DNA of 64,000 nucleotides from Brugia malayi (Eukaryota; Nematoda; Chromadorea; Rhabditida; Onchocercidae), in assembly GCF_000002995.4 (NCBI RefSeq), contig NW_025062476.1:3715001-3779000 (forward strand), in the 5' to 3' direction. Below the pieces are notes generated by a model. That model did no database searches. It was not told the origin of the DNA and saw nothing but the letters and a program-made list of their open reading frames with translations. The translations under genes were made by a program, and so were the position numbers. Shown piece after piece: positions 1-12,239 of this stretch; the first letter of the stretch is position 1, and every line of letters starts with the position of its first letter.

Positions 1-3000
1 GAGCACAAAGGAAATTATTATCGATGATTCTAACATTATTAGTTGCTGAGATATATCGGTCATGTTTTAGCTTAAACTTAAACATACTTAGTTAGCTACT
101 GGCCATATAAAAAGTTAGTAGTAACTTAGTTAGAGGAGACAGAGACTATATATGAGCTAAAGTTAGTATACAAATAGAATATGTCGTATTTCCGGAAATT
201 ATCGATGTTTGAAATAGAACTATAGTCGTTACTCTATCGGGAAATTGCAATAAGGACAAAAAATAGTCTCTGAATAGCATTTTTTCTCTTTTAACAAAAA
301 AATAATCAATAATCATAAAAAAAAAGAACAAATGCGCCAAAATTTAAAGAAATATAAGTGAAAATAGCTCCTATAAAAATGGATAATATAGTATAAATCA
401 CTTTTTAATATATTAGCTTACCTTTGCAAAAGTGAATTATTATAATTCTACCTGTACAGTTTAATTTTAGATTAGGCTTGAAGCAAATAGCAAATGAAAT
501 ATTTCAAATATGATCAATAAAAGAGGATCATCTGATCATTTCATTTTATCTTTGCGCATTTAAATGCTAAGCTGTAAAATGGTTTGCATTATTGAATTAT
601 AAGTGATAAAGTGATCGTAACTTGAATAGAGAATTGATAAATGATCTCGAACTGATAAATGTGGTAAGTAGTACAGGATAAGGAATTTAGTCGAGTAATC
701 TACCAGATGATCATAGTCGAAATAACACACTGACAAATGATCAGATAATTATTGTAATTTGTGATAATGAACTGCTAAAGTGATTAGATGATCATAGTTG
801 GAATAATGAACTGACAAGTGATCAGTAATTATTACAATTTGTGATAATGGATGGTACAATTGATGGAAATTATTACTATAGAAAGAATGGAATGTTAATG
901 TTTAGATTAAAAAAAAAATTCAAAATTTACAGTAAGTCTAATTAGAAATGAAATGAAAATTAAAAGAATTAACAAAATAAATTCATCACATACTATTATT
1001 TCTATTAGTAGCAGCCAAAACAAACAAAAATACACAAATTTATTGCCCTAATGTACCATCATTCAACACTGATACCAATAGTATCGGAGGAAAAGCTTTG
1101 CTTACGCAAACATTCTGAGAGAGATATCTCTTATAAAGACACTACCAATCATTACCATTACCACACTTTACCTGTCATCATCACTTTTCACCTGTATTTT
1201 CATCTCAAATTACTTTTATTTAACAATGCTACTTTTATTTCATTTCAGCTAAAATTTTTTTCAGAAGTTAATATATCAAATAATTGATTGGTAATATTTT
1301 ATTATAATATGTGTAGTAATTAGGTAATATTAATATTAGATATAAAAATTAAGTTTATTTCAAAATCAATCAATAGCACTATCTTTAACAAAATGATTAA
1401 TGCTATTTTACTGATAGCAAATATATAGCACATTAATGATAAATGATTAAATGAATAAGATTAGGCAAATTTGAAAAAAACTTCTTGTAGAATTGAAAAT
1501 TAAGCCAAGTTTGTTTATTTGAGCTAAACTATGACAGCTGGAATAATCAATATACGAAAACAATATATATTCATTAAAAAGTTTATCATTTCAAGCTTGA
1601 ATAATTGATAATAAATAATAGCAAAATTAACAATTCCTAAATTTGGCTTCTATTGTTAACTGCTATGTCCACATCTATTTGTTAGTTTTTGTTGAATAAC
1701 ATTTGGCCTAGCCAAATGAATAATTAGCTTTTTTTTGGCTCTTTTCTGAAGTTTTGGAAAGATATTTGACAACAAATTTTATTCTTATTACAATGCGTAG
1801 TTTCCATTTTTTTGCACTGATTCAATATTTGATAATTAAAAATATATTTAAAAATAATATATGTACTTAAAAGCAAAGTGACATAAAAACAATAAATAAA
1901 AATTTTAACAAATTTATGAAACTTTTACCGTTTTCATTGATGAAATTATTCGTTTGATCGCTTACTATCACTAATTGAGGGCGCGCAATTAAAACGAAAG
2001 TAAAAAAAAACGGAAAATCGCCATTAAGGGATTTTCTACTTAAAAATGATACAATTTTTTAACATTTCTAAAATCATAGTTTACAAAAAAAAAAAGAGTC
2101 AGTTGACACTAAATAGCAGGTAGATAACCCGAGCAAAGATCAGGGAAGAGATCAGTCCAATTCAGATATTTTATCTCTTTATCAGAAATTAAAAATATTG
2201 CTCAAAAAGTTAAAATTTCAAGATTTCTAAAAAATTCGAACAAAATTTTTTAATTTTTTGATAAAAAAATCTAAGATTCTTGAAAAATATATGTTTAAAA
2301 AAAAAATAATTAACTCAAATTTTTAATTGTAGATTATTTATTCGAAATTTTCCGTGAGAAACGATCACTGATTCCATTGAAAATTTCGGTATAATTTTTG
2401 AAAGAAGAAAATTTATAGATCCTTTGCAAGGATAATTAATGGATTAGATATTTCAGAATTAAAGCTTAAACTAAAAAAAAAAGAAGCGCATCAGAGATTA
2501 GCAAATAAATATATATGTAAATTTGAATCAACGACAGTTAAGTTAAAAGAAAGAAAAAAGAACTATGAAGAATCCCGTCGAGACTTCCTTACTACTATGC
2601 AATGATGCTATTAAAGTGTTGAAGTGTTGATGGTAAAACCAATATTTCATTTAATTTAATCTTTTTTCTGCTAAAATAAATATTCGATAAAATTTCGGTT
2701 AGAAATCGGAAAGATTGTATTAATTTCCAGAATACACAACATAACATCCCTTCACTCATTGATATTAGAAAATCTTGAATGTTTTTATAAAAACTAAAAA
2801 AAAAAAGGAAAAATCTTTGTAATTATAAAAAAAAAAAAACAGATTTATTAAATTACAAATTGGCATTGCATATTGAATAATACAAATATTAATTTAATAA
2901 TTGGAAATGATTATGTAATACGGATGATAATTAAATAGTAATTAAAATAATTCTGTGTTATTTCATTCCTAAATTAAAAATTTCAGTTTAACATTCTTTA

Positions 3001-6000
3001 AATAAAATTTTAACGATTAAAAAACAAAACAAAAAGCAAGCAGAAGATAGAAAATTTTTTCATCTTTTTCCACCCGCTTAATGCAATTAGAATTTGAAAA
3101 ATTGGATAAATTTTTGAGTGACAGATCAAAAATAAAAAAAAGAATTCAAAAATTAGAAAAATATTTCTGAGTTTCATTTCATTCATTTTCTTCTTTTCTT
3201 TCTTATTCATTTATCTATCTAAAACTCTCATCAAACTTAGAGAATTTTATTCCATCAAAAAAAAGTGAAATTTAGTGGTCTAAAGAAGATGAATACTGCA
3301 CATATTTATAAAAATGTATGCAAGCGTAAATGACAGAACTATGTTATACGTACGTCATTATGTAACGTGTATGAGTCATCTTCCGTTATCTCCACGTGTT
3401 AATATACACTTATGAAATGCATAGTGGAATTTTCTAGTATTTACAAGCTTACAGATATATTTTTTTTCAATCAAAAAAATTTATTCGTATAATTTTTAAT
3501 AATTATTCAAAATTAGTTTTTTTTTTTTTTTTTTTTCTTAATTTTTTTCAAGAATTTGTAAAATAGCAAGCGTTTTTGCCTTTTTTCTTGTTTTTAAAAA
3601 ATTTTAACAATTATATTTGATTTAATTTTGTTAAATAAAATAATCATTAATATTAATATATTATTATCATTCATTTAATAATTGAGCAAAAATAAATTTA
3701 ACTTTTCTAATTTCTCATTAAATCATTAATATTAAGGTCAAAAAAAAAAATGAAAAAAATAAGTCTTAAAAATATTATTGTGAAGAAAAAAGCGCAAAAG
3801 AAGAAAAATCGATTCATCGCATTTCACTTCAAATTTACTTCTCACAAAGTAAGGAAAGAGAAAAAGTCCGAAGGTTGACATCACCAAATGCTGACCAAAA
3901 CAAGAATAATAAGGATTCATGGAAATGCTTTCACCTCAATTTCACTCTTATCATTTTGTTGTTTACTATTTAACAAGAATGAATGTCTAATAAGACTGAA
4001 TTGCTAAGAAAGCCCAATGAACCTTTCTTCCTACTCTTTTTTTCCTCTTCCATTCCATTTTTTTTTTACTTTTTATTTCCTTTTCTTTGGATAAATTTCG
4101 TGATATCATCCATTAAACTTCATAAAACATTGATAATATATTTTTTCTTTAAAAAAAGAGTTAAATTTGATAATATCAGTGATAGCTGCTAAATATGCTT
4201 GCATTAATCACACATGCATTTCGAGAGTGTAAGCTAATTCGAAATATTTACTGATGCTAATTATTCGTATAATTTGTCTCTAAAAAATTTCTTCTATAAA
4301 TTGAAAAGCAGTATTAATTATTTCCTTATCAATGTTAGTAATGCAATATTTTATCTCAAATAAAATAAAATGCTCGTTGGTGTACTATCACAATGATGAT
4401 CAAAATATTGATTGATATCGATCGGTGGCGCATTTCGTCTTTACAATTTTCTGTTTACTTAAAAATGACCCATTTGGATGACATTCAGGCGGGTATTAAT
4501 TAACAAGCGCAAAAAGAACATCTGTTTGCATAGGAAAAGTCAATGGTGCAAGTAGTAATTTATGTATAAATAAATAGGCTGTGCACAACATAAAATTGGA
4601 TTAATAATTCATTAATTATACTGAATCGTTCCATATGGAAGTCATTAATAGTATGATTAGTTGGGCGTTAATGTCCTCTAGATGATTCCGCAATTTCAAT
4701 TTTTATTCATTTCAATTTTCACACATTTAAAAGGAAGAACATCATCTCAGTTTAATGTCAACAGAAGGAAATGATTATTACTACTTCAAATTTAAACGCT
4801 TTCACTTTGAATTAGACACTAAAATCGATTAATCAATTTACGATTGTAATTAGATTATTATTATTAGTCTGTAAATCGTAAAATATATTCCAAATTACCA
4901 TTATTATTTCAACCATTATTATTTTAATCGATCCTTCCCTTCCCTAAATATTCAATTAAATCACTAAGCTATTTTGCTAATTATTTATTTTTCAAAAAGT
5001 TAATTAATTATAACTTATCAAAGTATAAAGCAAATTTTGCTACGAGATAAATAATAAAATAGGCTTGAAAAAGCAATAAGTTTTATTAAATTAAAAAAGA
5101 AAAAGTATTTTTTAACGTTTGATTTGAATCTAACATATATATGAGAAAATAAAAGTTTAATCTATTTTAATTTAAAAAAAATCAGTTACTTTCGCTTTTT
5201 ATGATTATTATTTTTATTAATTCCTATCGCTTTAGCATTGTCATTTCGGTGCAAAAAAATCTTTAAATTTTTTTGGTATGTGACAAACTGCAAACGTCCA
5301 TTAGCGCTTTTGTAGGAAAAATTGGGAAAAAAAATGATTTTCCGAAAAAGTTATGCGATAAATGACTTTATTCATTCATCTGAAATGAAAATAAAAGTGA
5401 AAAAATCGAGAATTTATTTTTCCTTACCTTAAAATTATAATTTTTATTCCTTAAATATTGTATAGAACAAAAAGCAGAACAGATTTATATGCTTACTACT
5501 ATATAGAAATTAGCTAGTTTAAGGCCAACCAATATAGCATTAAGCCTTTCTCTTGGGGATTTGCAGAAGAATTCAAGAAAATGAAAAAGCGTTTTCTTTC
5601 TTTTTTTTTTTTTTTTTTTAGGAACAATATTTGACAAAGACGAAAAACGAAATAATAGAAATAAAATGCTTTATGTGGTAGGAAATAAATGTATGATACG
5701 AATTATACATTTAATAATTTAAACTAATTTTTACTTATTTAGCTAACAAAGCATCGAAATTATATCAAAAGTTTATATCAAAAGTTGCACATTGCATTTT
5801 TATGTTAATTTGGAATTTGATAGAAAAAAAAATTAAGCTTATTTACAAAAATATGTAAATATAAATTGGAAAATGTAATAGCGTAGAAAAAATGCTAAAT
5901 AAATGTAAAGCACACAATTCTATGCAACAAGCATAAAGCATTCAAATGAAGCTATTACTCATTGCATTCATGAAAAAAAAAAGTAACAAAAAACAACAAC

Positions 6001-6060
6001 AACAACAGTAAACCGATGAATATTTTCCATTTTGTTGCTGAAATGAATCAAAATGACAAT
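1..6060. other. Gene-free AT-rich stretch
   Basis: I see no supportable gene here. Open frames are short, lack splice-bounded exons and are dominated by codons from A/T runs. The stretch holds poly-A/T tracts, an 81-bp duplication near 705-850 (listed separately), and an ACGT-rich patch at about 3340-3410 that includes a CACGTG at 3394. A slightly GC-richer patch at about 2100-2160 has no convincing reading frame. It may be intergenic, or an intron of a gene lying outside the window. Confidence 0.6.
705..850. repeat. Two-copy 81-bp tandem duplication rich in TGATCA
   Basis: The segment beginning AGATGATCATAGT at 705 recurs at 786, an 81-bp offset. The copies share an ACTGACAA-TGATCAG block and a TAATTATT-AATTTGTGATAATG block, with scattered substitutions. 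The second copy fades out near 850. Both copies and their surroundings are unusually rich in the palindrome TGATCA. Confidence 0.8.
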
Positions 6061-6083
6061 CGGTCGAAGAAGGAATCGATCGA

Positions 6084-6618
6084 ATGAATGAATGAGTGAA
6101 TGCGGGAATGAATGAATGAATGAGTGAATGAGGGAATGCGGGAATGAATGAATGAGTGAATGAGTGAAAGCGGGAATGAATGAATGGGTGAACGAGGGAA
6201 TGCGGGAATGAATGAATGAGTGAACAAGGGAATGCGGGAATGAGTGAATGAATGAGTGAATGAGGGAATGCGGGAATGAATGAATGAGTGAATGAGTGGA
6301 AGCGGGAATGAATGAATGGGTGAACGAGGGAATGCGGGAATGAATGAATGAATGAGTGAATGAGGGAATGAGGGAATGAATGAATGAGTGAATGAGTGGA
6401 AGCGGGAATGAATGAATGGGTGAACGAGGGAATGCGGGAATGAATGAATGAGTGAACAAGGGAATGCGGGAATGAGTGAATGAATGAGTGAATGAGGGAA
6501 TGCGGGAATGAATGAATGAGTGAATGAGTGGAAGCGGGAATGAATGAATGGGTGAACGAGGGAATGCGGGAATGAATGAATGAATGAGTGAATGAGGGAA
6601 TGAGGGAATGAATGAATA
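6084..6618. repeat. GAAT-type minisatellite with a 232-bp higher-order unit
   Basis: The array is built from 4-bp words of the GAAT/GAGT/GGGA type. The marker GGGTGAACGAGGG occurs at 6186, 6318, 6418 and 6550, spaced 132, 100 and 132 bp. A second marker, GTGAACAAGGG, recurs 232 bp apart near 6220 and 6452. The pattern is therefore a 132-bp plus a 100-bp block, repeated as a 232-bp unit. The two units look identical by eye, which points to recent unequal exchange. Because the base word is 4 nt long, two long minus-strand frames stay open (HSFIHS-type peptides). These are by-products of the repeat, not genes. Confidence 0.95.
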
Positions 6619-6619
6619 A

Positions 6620-8636
6620 TGTGATAGGGAAGGAATAAATGACACAATACTTTTACAAATTGCAACAAATTAATGTCGTATTAATTTGAAAATGAAAAGA
6701 ACATTTTTTTTTTTTTTTCTTAACAATTTGGAAAAGTGGAAATATTATCAGTGCGGAACAATTGATTGAATTGATTGATTCGAAATGCAATTAATGGAAG
6801 AAATTAATAATCATAACATAAATGAATTAATTAATGAATAGTAGTATGATGTGAAAAGAATGAACAAATTATTAATTATAATAAATTGATGCTACATAAT
6901 TTGAAAATAAAAAAAATTATTTTTATTTTTTTAATAATTTAAAAAGGCGGAAATGTCTTCAGTAACAATATATTTGTTATGAATTAATTGAAAGAAATTT
7001 ACGTTGATAATTTATTTTTCAAAATTGCTAATGAAATTAAATTAGTGAATATCACATTTTCTTCGTTTTTTCTTTTGAGTAAATAATTAAATCTCAATAA
7101 TAATTAATTTTTTTGGAAGAACTATTTATTTTGATCATTAATTTATCGTTCTTCTTTCTTCTTTTTTTTTGTTTTCTTTTTGAACTTTTCCGCTATTTTT
7201 CCATGACAATACTCTTTTTGCTATCTATTTAGATAAATACCTACCTGTTTTGCTCTATTACTTAGCTTCATTTCATTAGTAATATCCATATATACTAGTT
7301 AGTTAGAAGTAAATCCCACTTCACATCTTTTCATTAAGTTTCAAATATTACTTATAACTGTACACTTGATAAGAACAGTGATAACTTAGCTAATCATATC
7401 AATTATACATATGGTACTTTCATTCTATATTCATCCAAATTTAATCATAAAATTAAATCATAAGCATACGAAGAGTATAGACAAAACAAATGGCCAAATA
7501 AACTTAAGTTTCCCATAAAATATTGATGCATAAAGGTAGGAATATATGTATAAATAAATAAATAAATAAAATTCCCCCGAGATTACGCATAAATTACATA
7601 TATACACAAAAAAAAAAATTTAGAGAGAAAGTAAGGAAAAAATAAAGTATGCAATTGTGAATGTCATCAATTTAATGCAAATTATTAAGACAAGATGGAA
7701 AATAGTTGAAAAATAAAAATTTTAAATGATTAATTTTGATAAAAATTAAAATCAAAATATAAAGTGAAGAAATTTTTGAGGAAAAAAGTTGAAAATTAAA
7801 AATTTGAAGTTAAGAATTTAAGTGAAAATTTTAAAAATTCAAGCAAAAAATTTAAATAATACATCAATGCAATATGAAAAAAGCAATTAATTTAGTTCAC
7901 ATTTACCTATTTGTGATGAATTTGATATGGATAGAAAAAAAGTTTATTTAATTAAGCAATCCGATTAGGAGGGAATAATTTCTTCCGTTTATACGCTATA
8001 ATCTGGACTTAACCTATATCACCCCTTCCAAAAGTGTATGTTTATTTTCCGGATAATCTACTATTCAGGTTTGATTTTACTATCTAAACCTAAATCTTAG
8101 CTTTTCACACCTACTTCATTACTGAATATAAGAAGAATTTTTTTTCATTTTAAGCTGAAAAGCTCCGGAAATTTGATGATTAAATTTTCGAGCGCTTATT
8201 GCAGCACAACAAATATTTCAAGTTATATAATAAGGATGAAAATTGAACAATAGTTCAATTTTCAAAATTTGAAGTACCTTTTCTATTGCAAGAAAGCTTC
8301 AGCTAGAGCAAATAAGTCAATAATGGTTAACTAAATTTATAAGTAAACAACTGAGTAAATTAAGGGAATAACAAAATAAGCGTCGACTAAGTAAGTTTGA
8401 ATTCTAATAAAGTTTGTTAAAAATACTTACCACTTCTTTTTATGGCACATAATCAAGCAATATTTCGAAAAAAAAAATCGAAATTTTATAAAAAAAAAAG
8501 AAAAGAAAACCACATAAATGAGTAATGAATTAATTATGGAAATGTTAATGAGAAAAAATAAATAAATTAGAGATGAAAGAATTATTCCGATAATTTTAAT
8601 AAAATTATTGTGTTAGCATAAGCCAATACTATCAAT
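6620..8636. other. Gene-free AT-rich stretch
   Basis: Nothing codes convincingly here. The stretch contains A/T runs, a short (AAAT)n tract near 7555-7570 and low-complexity purine-rich DNA around 7680-7860. Confidence 0.6.
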
Positions 8637-8640
8637 AATG

Positions 8641-8830
8641 AACAACAACGATAGTAACAGCAACGAAAGTAAGAACAACAACAACAACAATGAAAGCAAG
8701 AACAACAACGATAGTAACAGCAACGAAAGTAAGAACAACAACAACAACAATGAAAGCAAGAACAACAACGATAGTAACAGCAACGAAAGTAAGAACAACA
8801 ACAACAACAATGAAAGCAAGAACAACAACA
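8641..8830. repeat. 60-bp perfect tandem repeat, three copies
   Basis: Positions 8641-8700, 8701-8760 and 8761-8820 are identical, and a fourth copy starts at 8821 and decays after about 10 bp. The unit is made of AAC/AAG/AGC triplets. The period is 20 codons, so two plus-strand frames (one encoding Asn/Ser/Lys-rich repeats) and two minus-strand frames stay open. Nothing around it resembles a gene. Confidence 0.95.
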
Positions 8831-9110
8831 ATGAAAGCAACGACAACAAAGACAATAACAGTGACAGTAACAACAATAGAGTTGCGAGAAGGAATGAATT
8901 CTAAAGTGCAATGATAAAGATCATTTTTACATAGAAATGCAATTCATTGTGTATAAGATTATCAGCAATGATTATTTCCAGTGAATATAACAACAACAAC
9001 AGAAATGCGGGAAAAAGCTGATCCCTTGATCAGAAAGGTCAAGTAGTTGAATTCATGGAATTGAGTGAGAGATATTATGAATAATGCTGATGTGCTAGAG
9101 AAGGTGGTAA

Positions 9111-9305
9111 GAATTAAGAAAGGAGGAGAAGAAGCACTCAGTCTTTCATATGATTTGTGACTTTATGGCATTTGCGGAAGGACAAAAAGGGAAGACGGAT
9201 GAGCACAAATGGGACAGAGAGGAGGAAGAAGGGATTGCTTTGGATTTTACTGAAAGCTCCACCCGATCGGTGGTCATTTATGTGGTCATTTATGACATTT
9301 TGTAA
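9111..9305 (+). other. GC-richer island with a 64-codon open frame
   Basis: Against an AT-rich background, 9000-9300 is purine-rich and noticeably higher in G+C. One plus-strand frame is open from just after a stop to TAA at 9303-9305. It has an internal Met near 9150 and a charged, non-repetitive middle (for example FMAFAEGQKGKTDEHKWD). It recalls no family I know. No good acceptor precedes it, so it could be an exon, a non-coding RNA or chance. Confidence 0.2.
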
Positions 9306-10581
9306 ATGATGTACATCATACAGGGATGAGATACTTTACAACTATGATTATTCAATCTTTTAATTTCAAAATTGATTCTTAAAATGTATTGGAGAATTCT
9401 TGAACATTTTCTCATTCTATTGAAATTAACAAATCAACGTATCACTTGTCGAAGACAAATGCGCAAAGAGATTTGATGCGCATGACATACACGTACACAC
9501 ATACGCAAATACAGACGTACACATACACACAGACACACATACACAAACAAGTAAATAATGAAAAAATGAAACGAAGTAATTAATACGATTAAAAATATTT
9601 CCTTTCGGTAGAAAGTATTCATTCAATTCCAATCTTTTCTACCACTCTTCAAATTTCATTGCTAATTGAAAAAATATTTAAATTGATATTATTAGGTTAT
9701 TATTAGTGAGTGACTGATTTCATATAGCTGTAAAATTTGAATTTTTCCCTTCGAAATATTTATTGTTGACAATTTCAAGAGCGGGAAGAAGTTGTAAACT
9801 TGTTTGATGATAGTGTGGGATGATAAGAAAATGCATTATAAGAAACTATTACTGATTAGGATTGATTAAGAGAGTTTATTTCTCTAGCAAATTTCTTCAT
9901 TAAATCCCATAATTTAACACGGACAATTTAAAAGAAAGGAAAAAAAAACTCACTCAAAGTCAAAAAGTTGAATTGTTTAAAATAATTTAATAAGAACAAA
10001 TACACATACACACCTAAAAGTAAATATCAAAAAATAAAAGCAAATATCAACATTTTTCAACTTTAATCTCTTCTACTAAAATCAAAAATTTCGCAAATTT
10101 TTAGAGCTAAAATAGGAATGCAATAAAATAATAAAATATGTAATAAAATAAAATATAAGAAACTAACAACCCGTTCATTCATTCTTTTCATACTGTCATT
10201 TTAGAAACATTTTCCACTTCACAAATTTATCGAATATTTTTAATTAATTAATTAATTTATTTATTCATTTTTTTTAAGAAAAAGTTTTAAACCATTTGTC
10301 AAAACTTTCGAGCAAAACATTCAAGAAGATCACTCTACTCTCGATGATATTGTTGCTGAAAATCAAATTTTGAACATTTCTTAAAATTAATTTCCAATGC
10401 AAATTCAAATTCAAAGAGATGTCGTGCGCCAATTGAATGTCTTTCCTTTTCTTTTAATAAAAGATTTAAATATCAAACAAATGAAACAGAATGCGATAGA
10501 AGGAATGCTGAATCATATAATATTGGAAGTCAAACATTCATCCTCAAAAAAAAAAAAAAAAAAAAAAAACTGATAACACAA

Positions 10582-10694
<113 letters not shown>

Positions 10695-12159
10695 TACACA
10701 TACAAAAATGTACAAAAAAATTACACATACATACATAAACATGCACACACATACAGGGAAGAAGCATCTTCGTTTTGCATATTTTATAACCCATAATAAA
10801 AATATTTTCTAAAATTAGATAGAAAACGAAGCAACAATGAATCACTTTTTTTTTCCTTTTTCTTTTTTTTATTGCAAGAAAAAAGATTTTCTCGAGAAAT
10901 CTCAGTCCTTTTGCGGAATTAGTAAAATTGCATTCCTTAAATGATTGAATTACAGATAATTTAGGAATAAGAGCTGAAGAAATTGATGAAATTAAGATTT
11001 TTGATAAGAAATAATTGAAATTTAAAGTAATGCAAATGATTCAATTCAAAATTATAGTTAAATGTGTTAAAATTGGAACTAAATAAATGAGTGAAAATTT
11101 CGAATGAATTAAAATATCTGAAGTAAAGTGTTGATATAAATTAAAATTGAATTTGCTACATTGAAATATACGTAATAAATCAAATGCAAAATGATTACAT
11201 TTAAAATTCCAAAAGTCAAATTATCATTTATCCGAAATCGTTATAAGCCCATTCATAATTTCACTCGTCATTATTGTTCGCAAAATTACAATTATAAAAC
11301 TATAACAATTTCATTTTCTTATAATTTCAGTTTAAAACCGGAAAATTGTGTTAATGTGGGTTAGTTTTTTTTTTTTTTTCTTTTCTCATATTATAACCGG
11401 AAAAAAAAAACTTTCGAAACGATTCATCCATGAGAAAATTACAGGAAATTAGTGGAAATGAAATAAATCAAAAGAGGAAAGGGAAAAAAAAAGTATAATT
11501 TAAAATAATTATTGAAATCATTGTGAAGAAGAAACTGTTTGTTTGAATTAAATTTATTTTGTATGAATTAAATGTTTGAATTTGGATTAGATTTAATTGA
11601 ATTAAATTAATAAAAGAGAAAAAAAGGGTCAAATTTTCATAAAACAAAAAAATTATTTCCTTGCAAAAAGATACTAATTAAAAATATAGTATGAACAATA
11701 ATTAATAATTAGTATCAGTAATTATTTCTATGCACTGATCATCTAATTGATCGAAATTTCTGCTCCTAAAAATGTCATTTTAGTATGAATTTAAAAATTT
11801 TTTGAAGGAACTCACTGTTTACAGTTTTTGCCGTGATTAAAATTTTTTTGAATTCAAAAATTTGTTTTTTTTTTTTTTTTTTTACTTAATTAGTTGGAAA
11901 TTTTTAAGCAAACAAAAAATCAGTTTGGAGTATTTTAATTCTAGATTTTTCTAGGCATTTTTAATTCTAGACACTAAACGATCAATAGTAATAATCGTAA
12001 TGTAGTTACCAAAGTTGTGAAAAAAAAAAGTAAAGTTGAAATAGCATAGATTTAAGCCAAATTATTACGTTAAGCTAAATTCAAAATTAAAGAAATTGTT
12101 ACATTTTTACGTTAATTTTACGTGATTACACGTAGTTCATTGAGTTACCATCACTCATA

Positions 12160-12239
12160 ATGCATTTTTGCAACCGGAATATTTATCGGAAGAAGAGCAG
12201 AATGAACGATCCGGATGAATGCATTTATGTTTGCACACG
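12160..12239 (+). other. Possible isolated exon in a GC-richer island
   Basis: Positions 12110-12350 are a CpG- and GC-richer island in the desert. On the plus strand, ATG at 12160 opens 27 codons, with a second in-frame ATG at 12202 beginning MNDPDECIYVC. The frame reaches a GTGACA sequence that could serve as a donor at 12240 (phase 2), and meets TGA if unspliced. A minus-strand frame over the same island is also open for about 46 codons, so coding is unproven. The island could instead be a conserved enhancer or promoter. Confidence 0.2.

Noticed and set aside
6084..6618. CRISPR array
   Set aside because: The repeats are contiguous without unique spacers and the sequence is eukaryotic. The same applies to the 43-bp array at 50.8 kb.
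5968..6668. Two long minus-strand frames encoding HSFIHSFPHSL-type peptides
   Set aside because: They are translations of a 4-bp-based minisatellite. Open frames in two phases follow from the repeat, and there is no gene context.
8582..8914. Four overlapping frames (Asn/Ser-, Thr/Lys-, Leu- and Cys-rich)
   Set aside because: All arise from one 60-bp triplet-based tandem repeat. No splice sites or family signal.
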